From the NCBI GenBank assembly GCA_944324945.1, contig CALUYE010000008.1:1-46736 (forward strand): a DNA stretch of 46,736 nucleotides. Reading direction: 5' to 3'. The position numbers were made by a program, and so were the translations under genes. Positions within the stretch are counted from its first letter, which is position 1. Each line of letters starts with the position of its first letter. Positions 24,730-34,671 of this stretch are shown here, piece after piece. The notes under the pieces are model-generated. The model had not been told where the DNA came from. It was given only the letters and a program-made list of their open reading frames with translations, and made no database searches. The stretch is from Candidatus Gastranaerophilales bacterium. Its GTDB lineage: Bacteria > Cyanobacteriota > Vampirovibrionia > Gastranaerophilales > Gastranaerophilaceae.

Positions 24730-25761
24730 TTATGAATTATATGTTTTAAAGATTGATTCAATTGTTTTTTCGATTACGGATTGGACTGATTCCATTTCGG
24801 TACTCAGCGCTTCTTGTTCCGTATCAAGCTGCCTTAGTTTTAGTTCAAGACTTCTGTCTTCCGTTTGGATTTTTTCGGTTTCACGGTTTATTCTCTCAAC
24901 CTCTTGTTCGTATTTTTGTTTTTTATATTCATAATCATTCAAAGCGTCGTTATAAGCGCGCTCATCCTGAGTTGATGAAGTAGAAACGGAATATGTATTA
25001 TTAACCAAATCAATATCATCTTCGCAATCAATTACTCTTATTGAGGAAATTCTTCCCGCAGAATCTTGTTCTAAGGCTGCAATTGCATCTATTGTTTTTG
25101 TTTCATTCATTGAACCTTGATATTGGAACATGTATGAACCTGAATATATGTTTTCGCCCGTGCTTGACGTTTCATCAAATGCTGTTGCTTCCAAATCCTT
25201 TTGAGAAGTGTAATAATACATTCCATCCCTTTGAAACATATAATAGATGCCGTCTGTTGCGCCTTCCTGCTCCATTATTGTCGATAAACCGGGGTATGAT
25301 GAATAATCCGATGTTATTTTTGTTATTGTGGAATTTTCTTCATCATTTTCATCATAAGAATAATGTTCGCTGCCTAATTCAAAAGTCAATTTTGAATATC
25401 CGTTATCTCCGTTAACTGCGGTGATTCTTGCGCTTTTTGAGGTATAGGGATAAACCGTTGCAACGCTATCCGTATACGACAATTTAACGTTATAGTAGCC
25501 TTCATATTCTCCGTCCGTAATTTTTGAAAAATTTTCTATCGCATAATCTTCATAAGTAGAATCAAGTTTATATGTCGTTTTTGTATAATCACTCACCGAA
25601 GGCGGAGTGGGCACATCAAGATTATTATATTCTTCGTATAATCCGTTAACTTCGTTAGATAAGGCAGTTCTTGCCTGATTTATTTGTTGTCCTTGAAATT
25701 CAACATTGCTCTTTCTTGCGGTTAAGCCCAGAAAACGAGCCTGACTTGCAGCTAAACCCAT
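24730..25761 (-). CDS. Lineage-type coiled-coil protein (MGLAASQAR N-terminus)
   Basis: This 343-residue protein begins MGLAASQARFLGLTARKSNV, then EFQGQQINQARTALSNE, an N-terminus I recognise from hypothetical proteins of Melainabacteria. Residues 1-50 are helical. The middle (about 55-260) is acidic, Ser/Thr/Tyr-rich and beta-like. Residues 270-335 form a long coiled coil (KQKYEQEVERINRETEKIQT, then DRSLELKLRQLDTEQEALST). A helical N- and C-terminus around a variable middle recalls flagellar or secreted filament proteins, but there is no signal peptide and no proof. AGGTGG precedes the ATG and a good terminator follows. No flagellar or secretion genes are nearby. Confidence 0.75.
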   Translation of the reverse strand: MGLAASQARFLGLTARKSNVEFQGQQINQARTALSNEVNGLYEEYNNLDVPTPPSVSDYTKTTYKLDSTYEDYAIENFSKITDGEYEGYYNVKLSYTDSVATVYPYTSKSARITAVNGDNGYSKLTFELGSEHYSYDENDEENSTITKITSDYSSYPGLSTIMEQEGATDGIYYMFQRDGMYYYTSQKDLEATAFDETSSTGENIYSGSYMFQYQGSMNETKTIDAIAALEQDSAGRISSIRVIDCEDDIDLVNNTYSVSTSSTQDERAYNDALNDYEYKKQKYEQEVERINRETEKIQTEDRSLELKLRQLDTEQEALSTEMESVQSVIEKTIESIFKTYNS

Positions 25762-25846
25762 ACTATTGCCACCTTTCCTTCGTATTTATGTTTTTATTTA
25801 CGACACAAAAGGAGTAATACTTTAGAATTATTAAATTTTTCGTTAC

Positions 25847-25860
25847 AAATGTTAACATTT
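25847..25860. promoter_or_regulatory. 14-bp perfect palindrome in a divergent promoter region
   Basis: AAATGTTAACATTT lies between the divergent coiled-coil and nagA-like genes, just upstream of a TATAAT-containing region. It may be an operator; no regulator gene is adjacent. Confidence 0.35.
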
Positions 25861-25916
25861 TATTCTCTTTATAATATAATCAATAATAATTTAATGTTTT
25901 TTAAAGGAAAGTCAAA

Positions 25917-26810
25917 TTGGATTTAAAATTTATAGATAACCATATCCATGGAAGCTTTGGAATTGATTTTAATTACGGCAATTATGATGAAATCAAATAT
26001 GTTTTAAAAGAGCTTTATAAAAAAAATATAAAAGGAATTTGTCCAACCCTTGTCGGAGATAAAAAAGAAAGTATCCAAAAACAGCTCTCGATTTTTAAAA
26101 AAATAAAAGAAGAACAATTAAAAAATATTGAAAATGAAACGTTTGTTATAGGTATTCATCTTGAAGGAAGTTTTTTAAGCCCTCATAAGGCGGGAATTCA
26201 AGATAATACAAATTTTTTAACTCCTTCAATTAAAAATTTTAAAGAATTGACGGGAGATTTTGAAAATATAATAAAAATAGTTACTATAGCGCCTGAAGAA
26301 GATGTTGATTTAATTGATTATTTAAATGAAAAAAATATAATACCCCAGGCAGGACATACAATTGGTGCAGATTTAAAAAATACAAAAGGCGTAACGCATA
26401 TTTTTAACGCCATGAATCCAATACACCACAGAAACCCTTCAATTGCACTTGAAGCTTTAGTTCGGGATGATATTTACTGCGAAGTTATCGGGGATTTAAT
26501 TCATTTAAGCAAAAATATTTTAACTTTAATTTTGAAATCAAAACCAAAAAAAAGGATAATGTTAATAAGCGACAGTTTACCATTGAGCAATTATGATAAT
26601 GACATTATTTTTTGTAATAAGAAAATTGATAAATTCGCGAAAGACGAAAAAGGAACTCTAGCAGGCTCCAATAAAACTCTTGATGAAATCTGTCATAATT
26701 TAATTAAAAATAACATTATGACGCAGGATGAAATTGGGCTTTTTGCATTTAAAAATCAGATTGATTATCTGGATATCAAGGCTAGGGAAATCGATATTTT
26801 AAATAAATAA
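25917..26810 (+). CDS. NagA-like N-acetylglucosamine-6-phosphate deacetylase, barrel only
   Basis: This 297-residue amidohydrolase resembles NagA, which removes acetate from GlcNAc-6-phosphate. Metal and catalytic positions are recognisable: H9/H11 (DNHIHG), E83 (GIHLEGSF), H147 (QAGHTIGAD), H161 (THIFNAMNP), H196 and D219 (LISDS). The order and most spacings match E. coli NagA (E131, H195, H216, H251, D273). The protein starts directly at the FIDNHIHG strand, so about 48 N-terminal residues and the C-terminal strands that build the beta-sandwich of normal 380-residue NagA are absent. Start is TTG with AAGGAAAG upstream. It may act on another N-acetyl-sugar phosphate. Confidence 0.8.
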   Translation: MDLKFIDNHIHGSFGIDFNYGNYDEIKYVLKELYKKNIKGICPTLVGDKKESIQKQLSIFKKIKEEQLKNIENETFVIGIHLEGSFLSPHKAGIQDNTNFLTPSIKNFKELTGDFENIIKIVTIAPEEDVDLIDYLNEKNIIPQAGHTIGADLKNTKGVTHIFNAMNPIHHRNPSIALEALVRDDIYCEVIGDLIHLSKNILTLILKSKPKKRIMLISDSLPLSNYDNDIIFCNKKIDKFAKDEKGTLAGSNKTLDEICHNLIKNNIMTQDEIGLFAFKNQIDYLDIKAREIDILNK

Positions 26811-26854
26811 AAAATATGCTAAACTATTGAAGTGAAAGAAACAAAGAGGAAAAA

Positions 26855-27415
26855 ATGAATAAAAAAATAATTTCGACATTAACAATATTTATGGCTCTTG
26901 GTATAACGGGCGGGCTTTTTAATAAAATAGTAAATGCAAACACCGTAATTAATACCCCCGTTTATAAAACAGCGGCAGCAACCGCGCAAAAAAAGCCCGT
27001 TAAAAATACAAAAACAACAACACCCTCCCAATACGGCAAAGTAATTACAACAACTTCACTTCATATTGTTGATAATCCTTCAAGATATTTAAATAAAACG
27101 GTTAAAATGCAAGCCACATTTGATAAATTTTCAACCTTGGGACTTGATTATAAAAAAGCACTTAGAGAAAGCGATAAATACATAGGAATATTAATTCAAA
27201 GAGACGATGTAATTGATCATAATATTCCGCTTTCTGAGATGAAACTGTTTTTAACAAAAGAACTTGCGGAAAAACATATTGATTTAGATACAGGGGATAA
27301 AATTGAAATTATCGCAACGGAATTTTCAACAGCTTTAGGAGACCCCTGGCTTGATGTTAAAGATATTAAAATAATTAAAAAAGCGAAAACCGATAAAGAA
27401 GAAAAAACAAATTAA
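26855..27415 (+). CDS. Exported hypothetical protein with OB-like domain
   Basis: This 186-residue protein has an N-terminal hydrophobic segment (residues 4-23) that ends near VNANTV and may be cleaved as a signal peptide. A K/T/P-rich linker (AQKKPVKNTKTTTP) follows, then a domain from about 62 to 172 (SLHIVDNPSRYLNKTVKMQA, DTGDKIEIIATEFSTALGDP) that resembles OB-fold-type periplasmic proteins. The C-terminus is lysine-rich. GAGG lies upstream of the ATG. It sits between the NagA-like and GH57 genes on the same strand, separated by 44 and 33 bases, and is probably co-transcribed. Function unknown. Confidence 0.7.
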   Translation: MNKKIISTLTIFMALGITGGLFNKIVNANTVINTPVYKTAAATAQKKPVKNTKTTTPSQYGKVITTTSLHIVDNPSRYLNKTVKMQATFDKFSTLGLDYKKALRESDKYIGILIQRDDVIDHNIPLSEMKLFLTKELAEKHIDLDTGDKIEIIATEFSTALGDPWLDVKDIKIIKKAKTDKEEKTN

Positions 27416-27448
27416 AAACAACGTGGTTTTAGGAGTTGAGGAAGTATT

Positions 27449-29947
27449 ATGAGCGAAAATAAAAAATACCTTACGATACACGGGCATTTTTATCAACCGC
27501 CAAGGGAAAACCCCTGGATTGAAGAAGTTGAAATGCAGGAAAGTGCCGCACCCGAGCATGACTGGAACGAAAAAATATGCGCTCAATGCTATGCTCCAAA
27601 CGGCGTTTCAAGAATGGTAAACGGAAACAATCAAATTATTGAAATATCAAATAACTATGAATATATAAGCTTTAATTTCGGCCCGACACTATTAAGCTGG
27701 ATGGAAAAACATGATCCTTTTGCTTATGAAAGAATTATTCAAGCAGATATTAACTCAAGGCAGATGTATAACGGTCATGGATGCGCTATAGCACAGGTAT
27801 ACAACCACATCATAATGCCTCTTGCAAACAGAAACGATAAAATTACACAGGTTATCTGGGGGCTTAAAGATTTTCAAAAAAGATTTAACAGAAACTCCGA
27901 AGGCATCTGGCTGGCTGAAACCGCTGTTGATGCCCAAACTCTTGAAGTTTTAATTGATTGCGGGGTAAAATTCACGATTTTATCACCTCATCAGGCAAAA
28001 TGTATAAATAAAATAGGAGAAAGAAACTGGCAGGATGTTTCATGGGGTTCTATCGATCCTTCGCAGCCGTATAGATATTTTGTTGAAGGCACAGATAAAC
28101 AAAAATATATTGATTTATTCTTCTACGACGGTTCTATTTCAAAATCCGTTGCTTTCGATAATCTTTTGCAGGACGGCAAAAAATTTGCCCACAGACTAAA
28201 CGACGGCTGGGTTGAATCAAGAAACAGAGACCAGCTGATAAATATTGCAACCGATGGCGAAAGCTACGGACACCACACAAAATTCGGCGATATGGCGCTT
28301 GCATATATTGTTCAATTGGGTGCTAAGGAGCTTGGTTTTGAAATTACAAACTACGCCTGCTACTTAGAAAACCATCCTCCTCAATACGAAGTCGATATAA
28401 AACCCGTATCTGCCTGGAGCTGCGCACATGGTGTCGGAAGATGGATGGAAGACTGCGGATGTTCAACAGGAGCACAGCCGCACTGGAACCAAAAATGGAG
28501 AAAACCTTTAAGACAGGCGCTTGATTATTTAAGAGACGAGTTAATTAAACTGTGTTCAATTGAAGGAACAAAATACTACAACGATTTTTGGGAATCAAGA
28601 AATAACTATATAGATGTAATTTTAGACAGATCTGAAGAAAATATAAATAAATTCATTAAAGAAAATTGCAAAAAATTAAATGCTCAGGAAAAAATTAAAG
28701 CAATTAAATTAATGGAAATCCAACGCTACGCACAGTTGATGTATACAAGCTGCGGATGGTTTTTTGCGGATATTTCAGGAATTGAAACCGTACAGATTAT
28801 GAAATACGCAGCAAGAGCAATTGAGCTTGCAAAGGATTTCAGCAAAGATAACTACGAAAAAACATTCCTATCCGTTCTTCAAAAAGCAAAAAGCAATATA
28901 GCACAGTTCGGAAGCGGAAAAGATATATACAATAACTGGGTGAAACCTTCCGCTATAGGTTTTGATGAAATAGTAGCACAAGATGCTATTGAAACCATAT
29001 TTAACGATTCCGATATCAACGAAAAAGTCCATGATCTTTATTGTTACAGCTTAAAAAGAAGTGTTTTAAAAAAATGCGAAAGCGAAAACTACAGGCTATA
29101 CTTTGGTAAAGTTGCTGTAAGATCAAATATAACTCTTGAAAAGAAAGATTTTTCATACGTTATACTTCAGACAAGAGATTATGAAATTTTCTGCGGAGTT
29201 AAAGATTTTACCTGCATTGAAGATTTCAATGTAGAGAAAAAAGAAATCCAAAAAATGATTAAAAATCATTCTCTTGAAGATATCTTAAAAACAATACAGG
29301 TATATTACGAAAAAAGACTGCATACTCTTAAAGATATTCCGATAGACAGAAGAAAAACAATCCTTGAAAATCTGATAATTAAAAAATTAAAACAGGTTTC
29401 AAAAACATACAATGAAATGTATGATAATCTTCTGAATCCGATAACATACTTAAACGACCTTGGTATGGATATTCCTGAAGGGTTCAGGGTTTGTGCGAAA
29501 TACACTCTTTTATCAAACCTTGAAAAAGAATTGTTGTCTATGGAAAATTATCATGATAAAAACAAAATAAAAAATCTTGAAAAAATAAAAAAACTTGCGG
29601 ATAAATTTTCAATTAAACTAACAACTCCAAAGGTTCGCGAAGTCCTATCCAAAAAACTTATCAATCTTTTACTTACCTTAAGGGATAATTTGTCTTTTGA
29701 AAATACCCATGAACTTTTAAATCTTTTTGAACTGCTTGAATTGCTTCAAACGGATATAAACATTCAAAATGCGCAAAATATATTCTATTCTATGGTATGC
29801 GAACATTTTGACGAGTTGATTAATAAAGTAAAAAATACACCACACTCTAGAAAATTACTTCTTGAAATAATAGAAATAGGAAACAAATTAAATATCAATC
29901 TTGATTTTTACAAAGAAAAGATAGATAAAATAACGGGGAAAGTATAA
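27449..29947 (+). CDS. GH57-family glycoside hydrolase with DUF3536
   Basis: This 832-residue cytoplasmic protein starts with the GH57 barrel motif HGHFYQPPRENPW. The candidate nucleophile is in GIWLAETAVD and the candidate acid in IATDGESYGHH. This N-terminal barrel plus a long alpha-helical C-terminal half matches the GH57/DUF3536 combination found in cyanobacteria and other bacteria. GH57 enzymes act on alpha-glucans (amylase, branching enzyme, 4-alpha-glucanotransferase); the precise reaction is not established for the DUF3536 group. TTTAGGAGTTGAGGAAG precedes the ATG. A bidirectional hairpin terminator follows. Confidence 0.88.
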   Translation: MSENKKYLTIHGHFYQPPRENPWIEEVEMQESAAPEHDWNEKICAQCYAPNGVSRMVNGNNQIIEISNNYEYISFNFGPTLLSWMEKHDPFAYERIIQADINSRQMYNGHGCAIAQVYNHIIMPLANRNDKITQVIWGLKDFQKRFNRNSEGIWLAETAVDAQTLEVLIDCGVKFTILSPHQAKCINKIGERNWQDVSWGSIDPSQPYRYFVEGTDKQKYIDLFFYDGSISKSVAFDNLLQDGKKFAHRLNDGWVESRNRDQLINIATDGESYGHHTKFGDMALAYIVQLGAKELGFEITNYACYLENHPPQYEVDIKPVSAWSCAHGVGRWMEDCGCSTGAQPHWNQKWRKPLRQALDYLRDELIKLCSIEGTKYYNDFWESRNNYIDVILDRSEENINKFIKENCKKLNAQEKIKAIKLMEIQRYAQLMYTSCGWFFADISGIETVQIMKYAARAIELAKDFSKDNYEKTFLSVLQKAKSNIAQFGSGKDIYNNWVKPSAIGFDEIVAQDAIETIFNDSDINEKVHDLYCYSLKRSVLKKCESENYRLYFGKVAVRSNITLEKKDFSYVILQTRDYEIFCGVKDFTCIEDFNVEKKEIQKMIKNHSLEDILKTIQVYYEKRLHTLKDIPIDRRKTILENLIIKKLKQVSKTYNEMYDNLLNPITYLNDLGMDIPEGFRVCAKYTLLSNLEKELLSMENYHDKNKIKNLEKIKKLADKFSIKLTTPKVREVLSKKLINLLLTLRDNLSFENTHELLNLFELLELLQTDINIQNAQNIFYSMVCEHFDELINKVKNTPHSRKLLLEIIEIGNKLNINLDFYKEKIDKITGKV

Positions 29948-29951
29948 AATT

Positions 29952-29980
29952 AAAGCCGCAAATTAATTTGCGGCTTTTTA
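29952..29980. terminator. Bidirectional terminator between GH57 and ahcY
   Basis: AAAGCCGCAAATT and its exact complement form a palindrome (29952-29977) ending in TTTTT. It lies between the converging stops at 29947 and 29984. Confidence 0.85.
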
Positions 29981-29983
29981 AAT

Positions 29984-31285
<1,302 letters not shown>

Positions 31286-31509
31286 TTAGCACAAATTATA
31301 AATTATCAATAAGTAAATAAAAATATTATTAAAAGTTGTAAAATTTTATAAACTATTGCCAAATGTGTTTTTTGGTGCTAAATTATAAAACACGGGTGTT
31401 GTTAATTGTAAAGTTTTATTAAAATTAAAAAAAATTTTACGCTGTATTAGCAACAAAAAACATGTTTATACTTTATACAAGTGTATTGACTTCATTTAAG
31501 GAGAATAAG

Positions 31510-32109
31510 ATGCAAACAAATCCAATCAGCGCACAAAGCTTTAAAGGCAGCTATCAACTTCCCGAGTTTGATACCGATAGAGCAATTGAACTTGCAAGGG
31601 CACTAAGAAATATGGAAGATGAATTCAAACATCAAAAAGAAGAGCCTGAAAAGAAAAATAAATTAGAGCTTGCTTTAACTGCAGCGGTTGGATTATCAGG
31701 TATGTTTTTAATCGGTAAAAAGGGATATAAAAAAGCAAACAAAATTTTATCAGACATCTTATCAAACGAAAAAGTTAAAGATGTGGCAAAATTTGCATCC
31801 GAAAAAGCATCCGTTATCATCTCCAAAGCAAAAGAATCGGACGCTATAGCTAAAGTCATAGACGGAGCCTCATCTATAGGCAATAAAATTTCAAATGCAG
31901 CAAGAACAATAGATGAAAAAGCACTTCAAAAAGTCGGCAAAGCCAATATAGCAGGGGCTGCAACAGCAGCTGCAGGCAGTGTTTACATATCAAATGTCGA
32001 CTCGGATAAAAACGGCGTAGCCGATATATTGGAAAAAGGTGTGAATGCGTATAAAGGCGCCATAACTAAAATGGGAGCAATCGGCGCTGTAGTGGATTTA
32101 GTTTCTTAA
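31510..32109 (+). CDS. Hypothetical protein with N-terminal SFKG motif
   Basis: This 199-residue protein begins MQTNPISAQSFKGSYQLPEF, resembling the N-terminus at 4142. A membrane-like or amphipathic segment (LELALTAAVGLSGMFLIGKK) lies around 50-70, followed by helices rich in Ala/Lys (KFASEKASVIISKAKES). The Gly/Ala-rich C-terminus holds an EF-hand-like loop, DSDKNGVADILE, with calcium-type spacing. The ATG at 31510 is preferred over an upstream in-frame ATG at 31462 because AAGGAG precedes it. The next gene starts 11 bases after its stop, so the two form an operon. Function unknown. Confidence 0.72.
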   Translation: MQTNPISAQSFKGSYQLPEFDTDRAIELARALRNMEDEFKHQKEEPEKKNKLELALTAAVGLSGMFLIGKKGYKKANKILSDILSNEKVKDVAKFASEKASVIISKAKESDAIAKVIDGASSIGNKISNAARTIDEKALQKVGKANIAGAATAAAGSVYISNVDSDKNGVADILEKGVNAYKGAITKMGAIGAVVDLVS

Positions 32110-32120
32110 AGGAATAAAAA

Positions 32121-32426
32121 ATGAAAATTAACCCGACAGATTTTTTAAATTCAAAAATTAAACCTTTTGCCCAAAAAAGCATTAAAAGCATTAATGAAAT
32201 AGGCAAAATGGCATCAAGTGCACGCAAGACGGGAATTGAAAAATTTGATTCTTTTGTAAAAAGCCACAAAACAACAAGCGACATAGCAAATACAATTAAA
32301 AAAACAGGCATAAATAAACACACCCTGATAGGCGGTGCTATTGCAATTGCGGCTACAGTGCTTGCAATTAAGGGCGCTTTAAATTTAAAAGAAAAAATTG
32401 AAGAAGTAAGAAAAGAAGATAAATAA
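32121..32426 (+). CDS. Small single-membrane-segment protein
   Basis: This 101-residue protein begins MKINPTDFLNSKIKPFAQKS and is lysine-rich and helical. One membrane segment lies at about residues 68-86 (LIGGAIAIAATVLAIKGAL), followed by a short charged tail EKIEEVRKEDK. It is preceded by AAGGAA and follows the SFKG-motif gene by 11 bases; a strong terminator ends the pair. Its MKINP start is reminiscent of that family but it lacks a clear FKG. Function unknown. Confidence 0.7.
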   Translation: MKINPTDFLNSKIKPFAQKSIKSINEIGKMASSARKTGIEKFDSFVKSHKTTSDIANTIKKTGINKHTLIGGAIAIAATVLAIKGALNLKEKIEEVRKEDK

Positions 32427-32441
32427 TAATAAAATAAAAAT

Positions 32442-32476
32442 AAAAAATACCCGCTTAAATTAAGCGGGTATTTTTT
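32442..32476 (+). terminator. Terminator of the small two-gene operon
   Basis: AATACCCGCTTAA and TTAAGCGGGTATT form the core of a 16-bp stem with a three-base loop, followed by TTTTATTT. Confidence 0.9.
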
Positions 32477-32569
32477 ATTTAATAATCTTTGCAAACTGCC
32501 GAATAAGCTAGTTTATTTTTTTAAAATTAATCATATAAATCTTAATAACATTAAAAATCGGAGAGAATT

Positions 32570-34606
32570 TTGAGAAAATTTAAAAAAATAATCGGGCTTG
32601 TTTTGCTGATTAATTTATTTTTCTTTAACAGCGGAATAATTCAAGCCGTTGAATTATCACAAACACAGAAAAATTTAAATTATACAAAGCTTTATTTAAA
32701 CGAAGACAAATATGAAAATTTTAACCGCAAAATTTTTAATTTCAACTTAAGATTGAATAGAATTTTTGTAAGAAAAATCCATGTACTCTGGGCAAGTTTA
32801 TTTCCCGAATTTTTAATAAACAGCCTAAATTGTGCTTATTCAAACATAGAATACCCCAAAAGGCTCATAAGCTCTCTTTTGCAAAGAGATTTTGATGCAA
32901 TGCGCCATGAAACAAAGAGGTTTTTAATAAATACAACGCTTGGCGCAGCAGGTTTAATTGATTTTGCAGCTAAAGTTTTTAAGCTTGAAATGTATAATGA
33001 AGATATGGAGCAGGCACTTGCAAAATGTAAGATAAAATGCGGCAGGTTTCTTGTTTTGCCTTTTGTTTCCTGCACAAATACAAGAGATATTTTCGGGCGC
33101 ATTCTTGATTTTGCCCTCAACCCCACAACCTATATAGCATCCCCTATTGCCGCAGCAATTAAAATGGGTCTTTTAATAAACAGAACAGCTTACATTCAAC
33201 CCATAATAAATATGGTAGAATCAAACTTTGCAGATCCCTATATAATAGCAAAAGAATTCTTTGGGGTTGAAAAATATATAAAACTGTCAAACTATGACAG
33301 AAAAAATGTTTTAGAAAAAATTAAAACAAATGATGATGAAATAGATCTTGTAAATAAAGATAAAAAAGAAAATAAAACGGTAAAAGGCGCTTTTTTAGAT
33401 AAAAACAGTCCGAATATTGTTGTTAATTTAAATAACGAAGAATTAAGAGCCGATATTTTTTTAGACGATTATAACCCGCAGAGTCCTGTTATGGATTCAA
33501 TGAGAACGGCACTGTTTGATTATCATAAAAATAAAAAATCATTCTGGCATCCGATATCGTTGTGGAACAGAAATTTTGCCAAGAAAATAAAAACAGGATA
33601 TGCGCAAATATCAAAAGATAAGCCAAAGTATAAATTTTTTTATATATTACAAAAAGAAAAAACCTCTCCTCTTGTTGTTATTTTTCCTTCCGTAGGAGAA
33701 GGTTCATCAAACAGCCACGGGAAAATATTAGCAGAATTGTTTTATGAAGAAGGATATAGCGCTATAATTTTAGGAAGCCATTTTCAATGGGAATTTGTAA
33801 AAAGTATCGATGATAATTACCATGTGGGTTTAATTAAAAACGATATAAAATATATAAATTTATTAATTAATAATATAATCAGCGATTTATCAAAAAAATA
33901 CGACAGAACTTTTCTTAAAAGAACCGCAATAGGAACATCTCTTGGAGCATACACCGCATTATTTATCGCAAATAATCAATATGAAACAGGGGGAAATAAT
34001 TTTGATAAATTTATTGCAATCTCACCGCCCTATAGCCTTTTGTATGCTATAGGACAGATTGATAAAATAACAACCGCATGGAAAAATTACCCCGATAACC
34101 TTAAAGACAAAGTAGCTTATACAGTTGCAAAAGTTATAAGAGCGTATAATGATAAAGATGAATTTTTGGTTAATTTTGAAAAACTTCCTTTTACAAACTA
34201 CGAAGCAAAACTTATAAGTGCGTTTGTTTTTAATCAAAAATTGTCTGATTTAATTTATCAAACAGAAATAAAAAACAACCCGGATATAGATAAAAAAGAA
34301 ATCTATAAGCAGATAAATTCCATGAATTACAACGATTATATAAAAAAATACTTTATAACAGACGAAATACACTATGACGATATTGCTCAAACAACCAGTA
34401 TTAAAAGCATAAACGACTATTTAATCAACAGTGATAATTATAAAATTTATCACAGCTTGGATGACTATTTAATAAATAAGTCCGATTTAAGAGAGCTTAA
34501 AACAAGCTGTGATGATAAATTAGTTTTATTGAGTAACGGAGCGCATCTGGGGTTTTTATACAGGAAGGAATTTATTGACGATTTAAAAAAAGAAATAAAA
34601 AATTAA
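32570..34606 (+). CDS. MlaA/VacJ domain fused to alpha/beta hydrolase
   Basis: This 678-residue exported protein has a signal peptide (1-28, IIQAV) without a lipobox cysteine. Residues 45-250 resemble MlaA (YENFNRKIFNFNLRLNRIFV, then NTTLGAAGLIDFA and the FADPYIIAKEFFGVE end), the outer-membrane phospholipid-removal component. Residues 300-678 look like an alpha/beta hydrolase: VIFPSVGEG strand-loop, nucleophile elbow GTSLGA with S457, and C-terminal His H659 (SNGAHLGFL). Normal MlaA is a 250-residue lipoprotein without such an extension. The joined domains suggest a lipid-handling enzyme, perhaps a phospholipase acting at the outer membrane, which is inference. The start is TTG with GGAGAG upstream. 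Confidence 0.8.
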   Translation: MRKFKKIIGLVLLINLFFFNSGIIQAVELSQTQKNLNYTKLYLNEDKYENFNRKIFNFNLRLNRIFVRKIHVLWASLFPEFLINSLNCAYSNIEYPKRLISSLLQRDFDAMRHETKRFLINTTLGAAGLIDFAAKVFKLEMYNEDMEQALAKCKIKCGRFLVLPFVSCTNTRDIFGRILDFALNPTTYIASPIAAAIKMGLLINRTAYIQPIINMVESNFADPYIIAKEFFGVEKYIKLSNYDRKNVLEKIKTNDDEIDLVNKDKKENKTVKGAFLDKNSPNIVVNLNNEELRADIFLDDYNPQSPVMDSMRTALFDYHKNKKSFWHPISLWNRNFAKKIKTGYAQISKDKPKYKFFYILQKEKTSPLVVIFPSVGEGSSNSHGKILAELFYEEGYSAIILGSHFQWEFVKSIDDNYHVGLIKNDIKYINLLINNIISDLSKKYDRTFLKRTAIGTSLGAYTALFIANNQYETGGNNFDKFIAISPPYSLLYAIGQIDKITTAWKNYPDNLKDKVAYTVAKVIRAYNDKDEFLVNFEKLPFTNYEAKLISAFVFNQKLSDLIYQTEIKNNPDIDKKEIYKQINSMNYNDYIKKYFITDEIHYDDIAQTTSIKSINDYLINSDNYKIYHSLDDYLINKSDLRELKTSCDDKLVLLSNGAHLGFLYRKEFIDDLKKEIKN

Positions 34607-34640
34607 ATAAAACTAATATATATTGCAATGTTTTATTTAA
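34603..34640 (+). terminator. Possible AT-rich hairpin after the MlaA fusion
   Basis: TTAAATAAAAC and GTTTTATTTAA form an 11-bp stem (34603-34613/34630-34640) with a long loop. It is AT-rich and therefore weak. Confidence 0.3.
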
Positions 34641-34671
34641 AAATTATAATAAGACTGAAAGGAATTAAATA

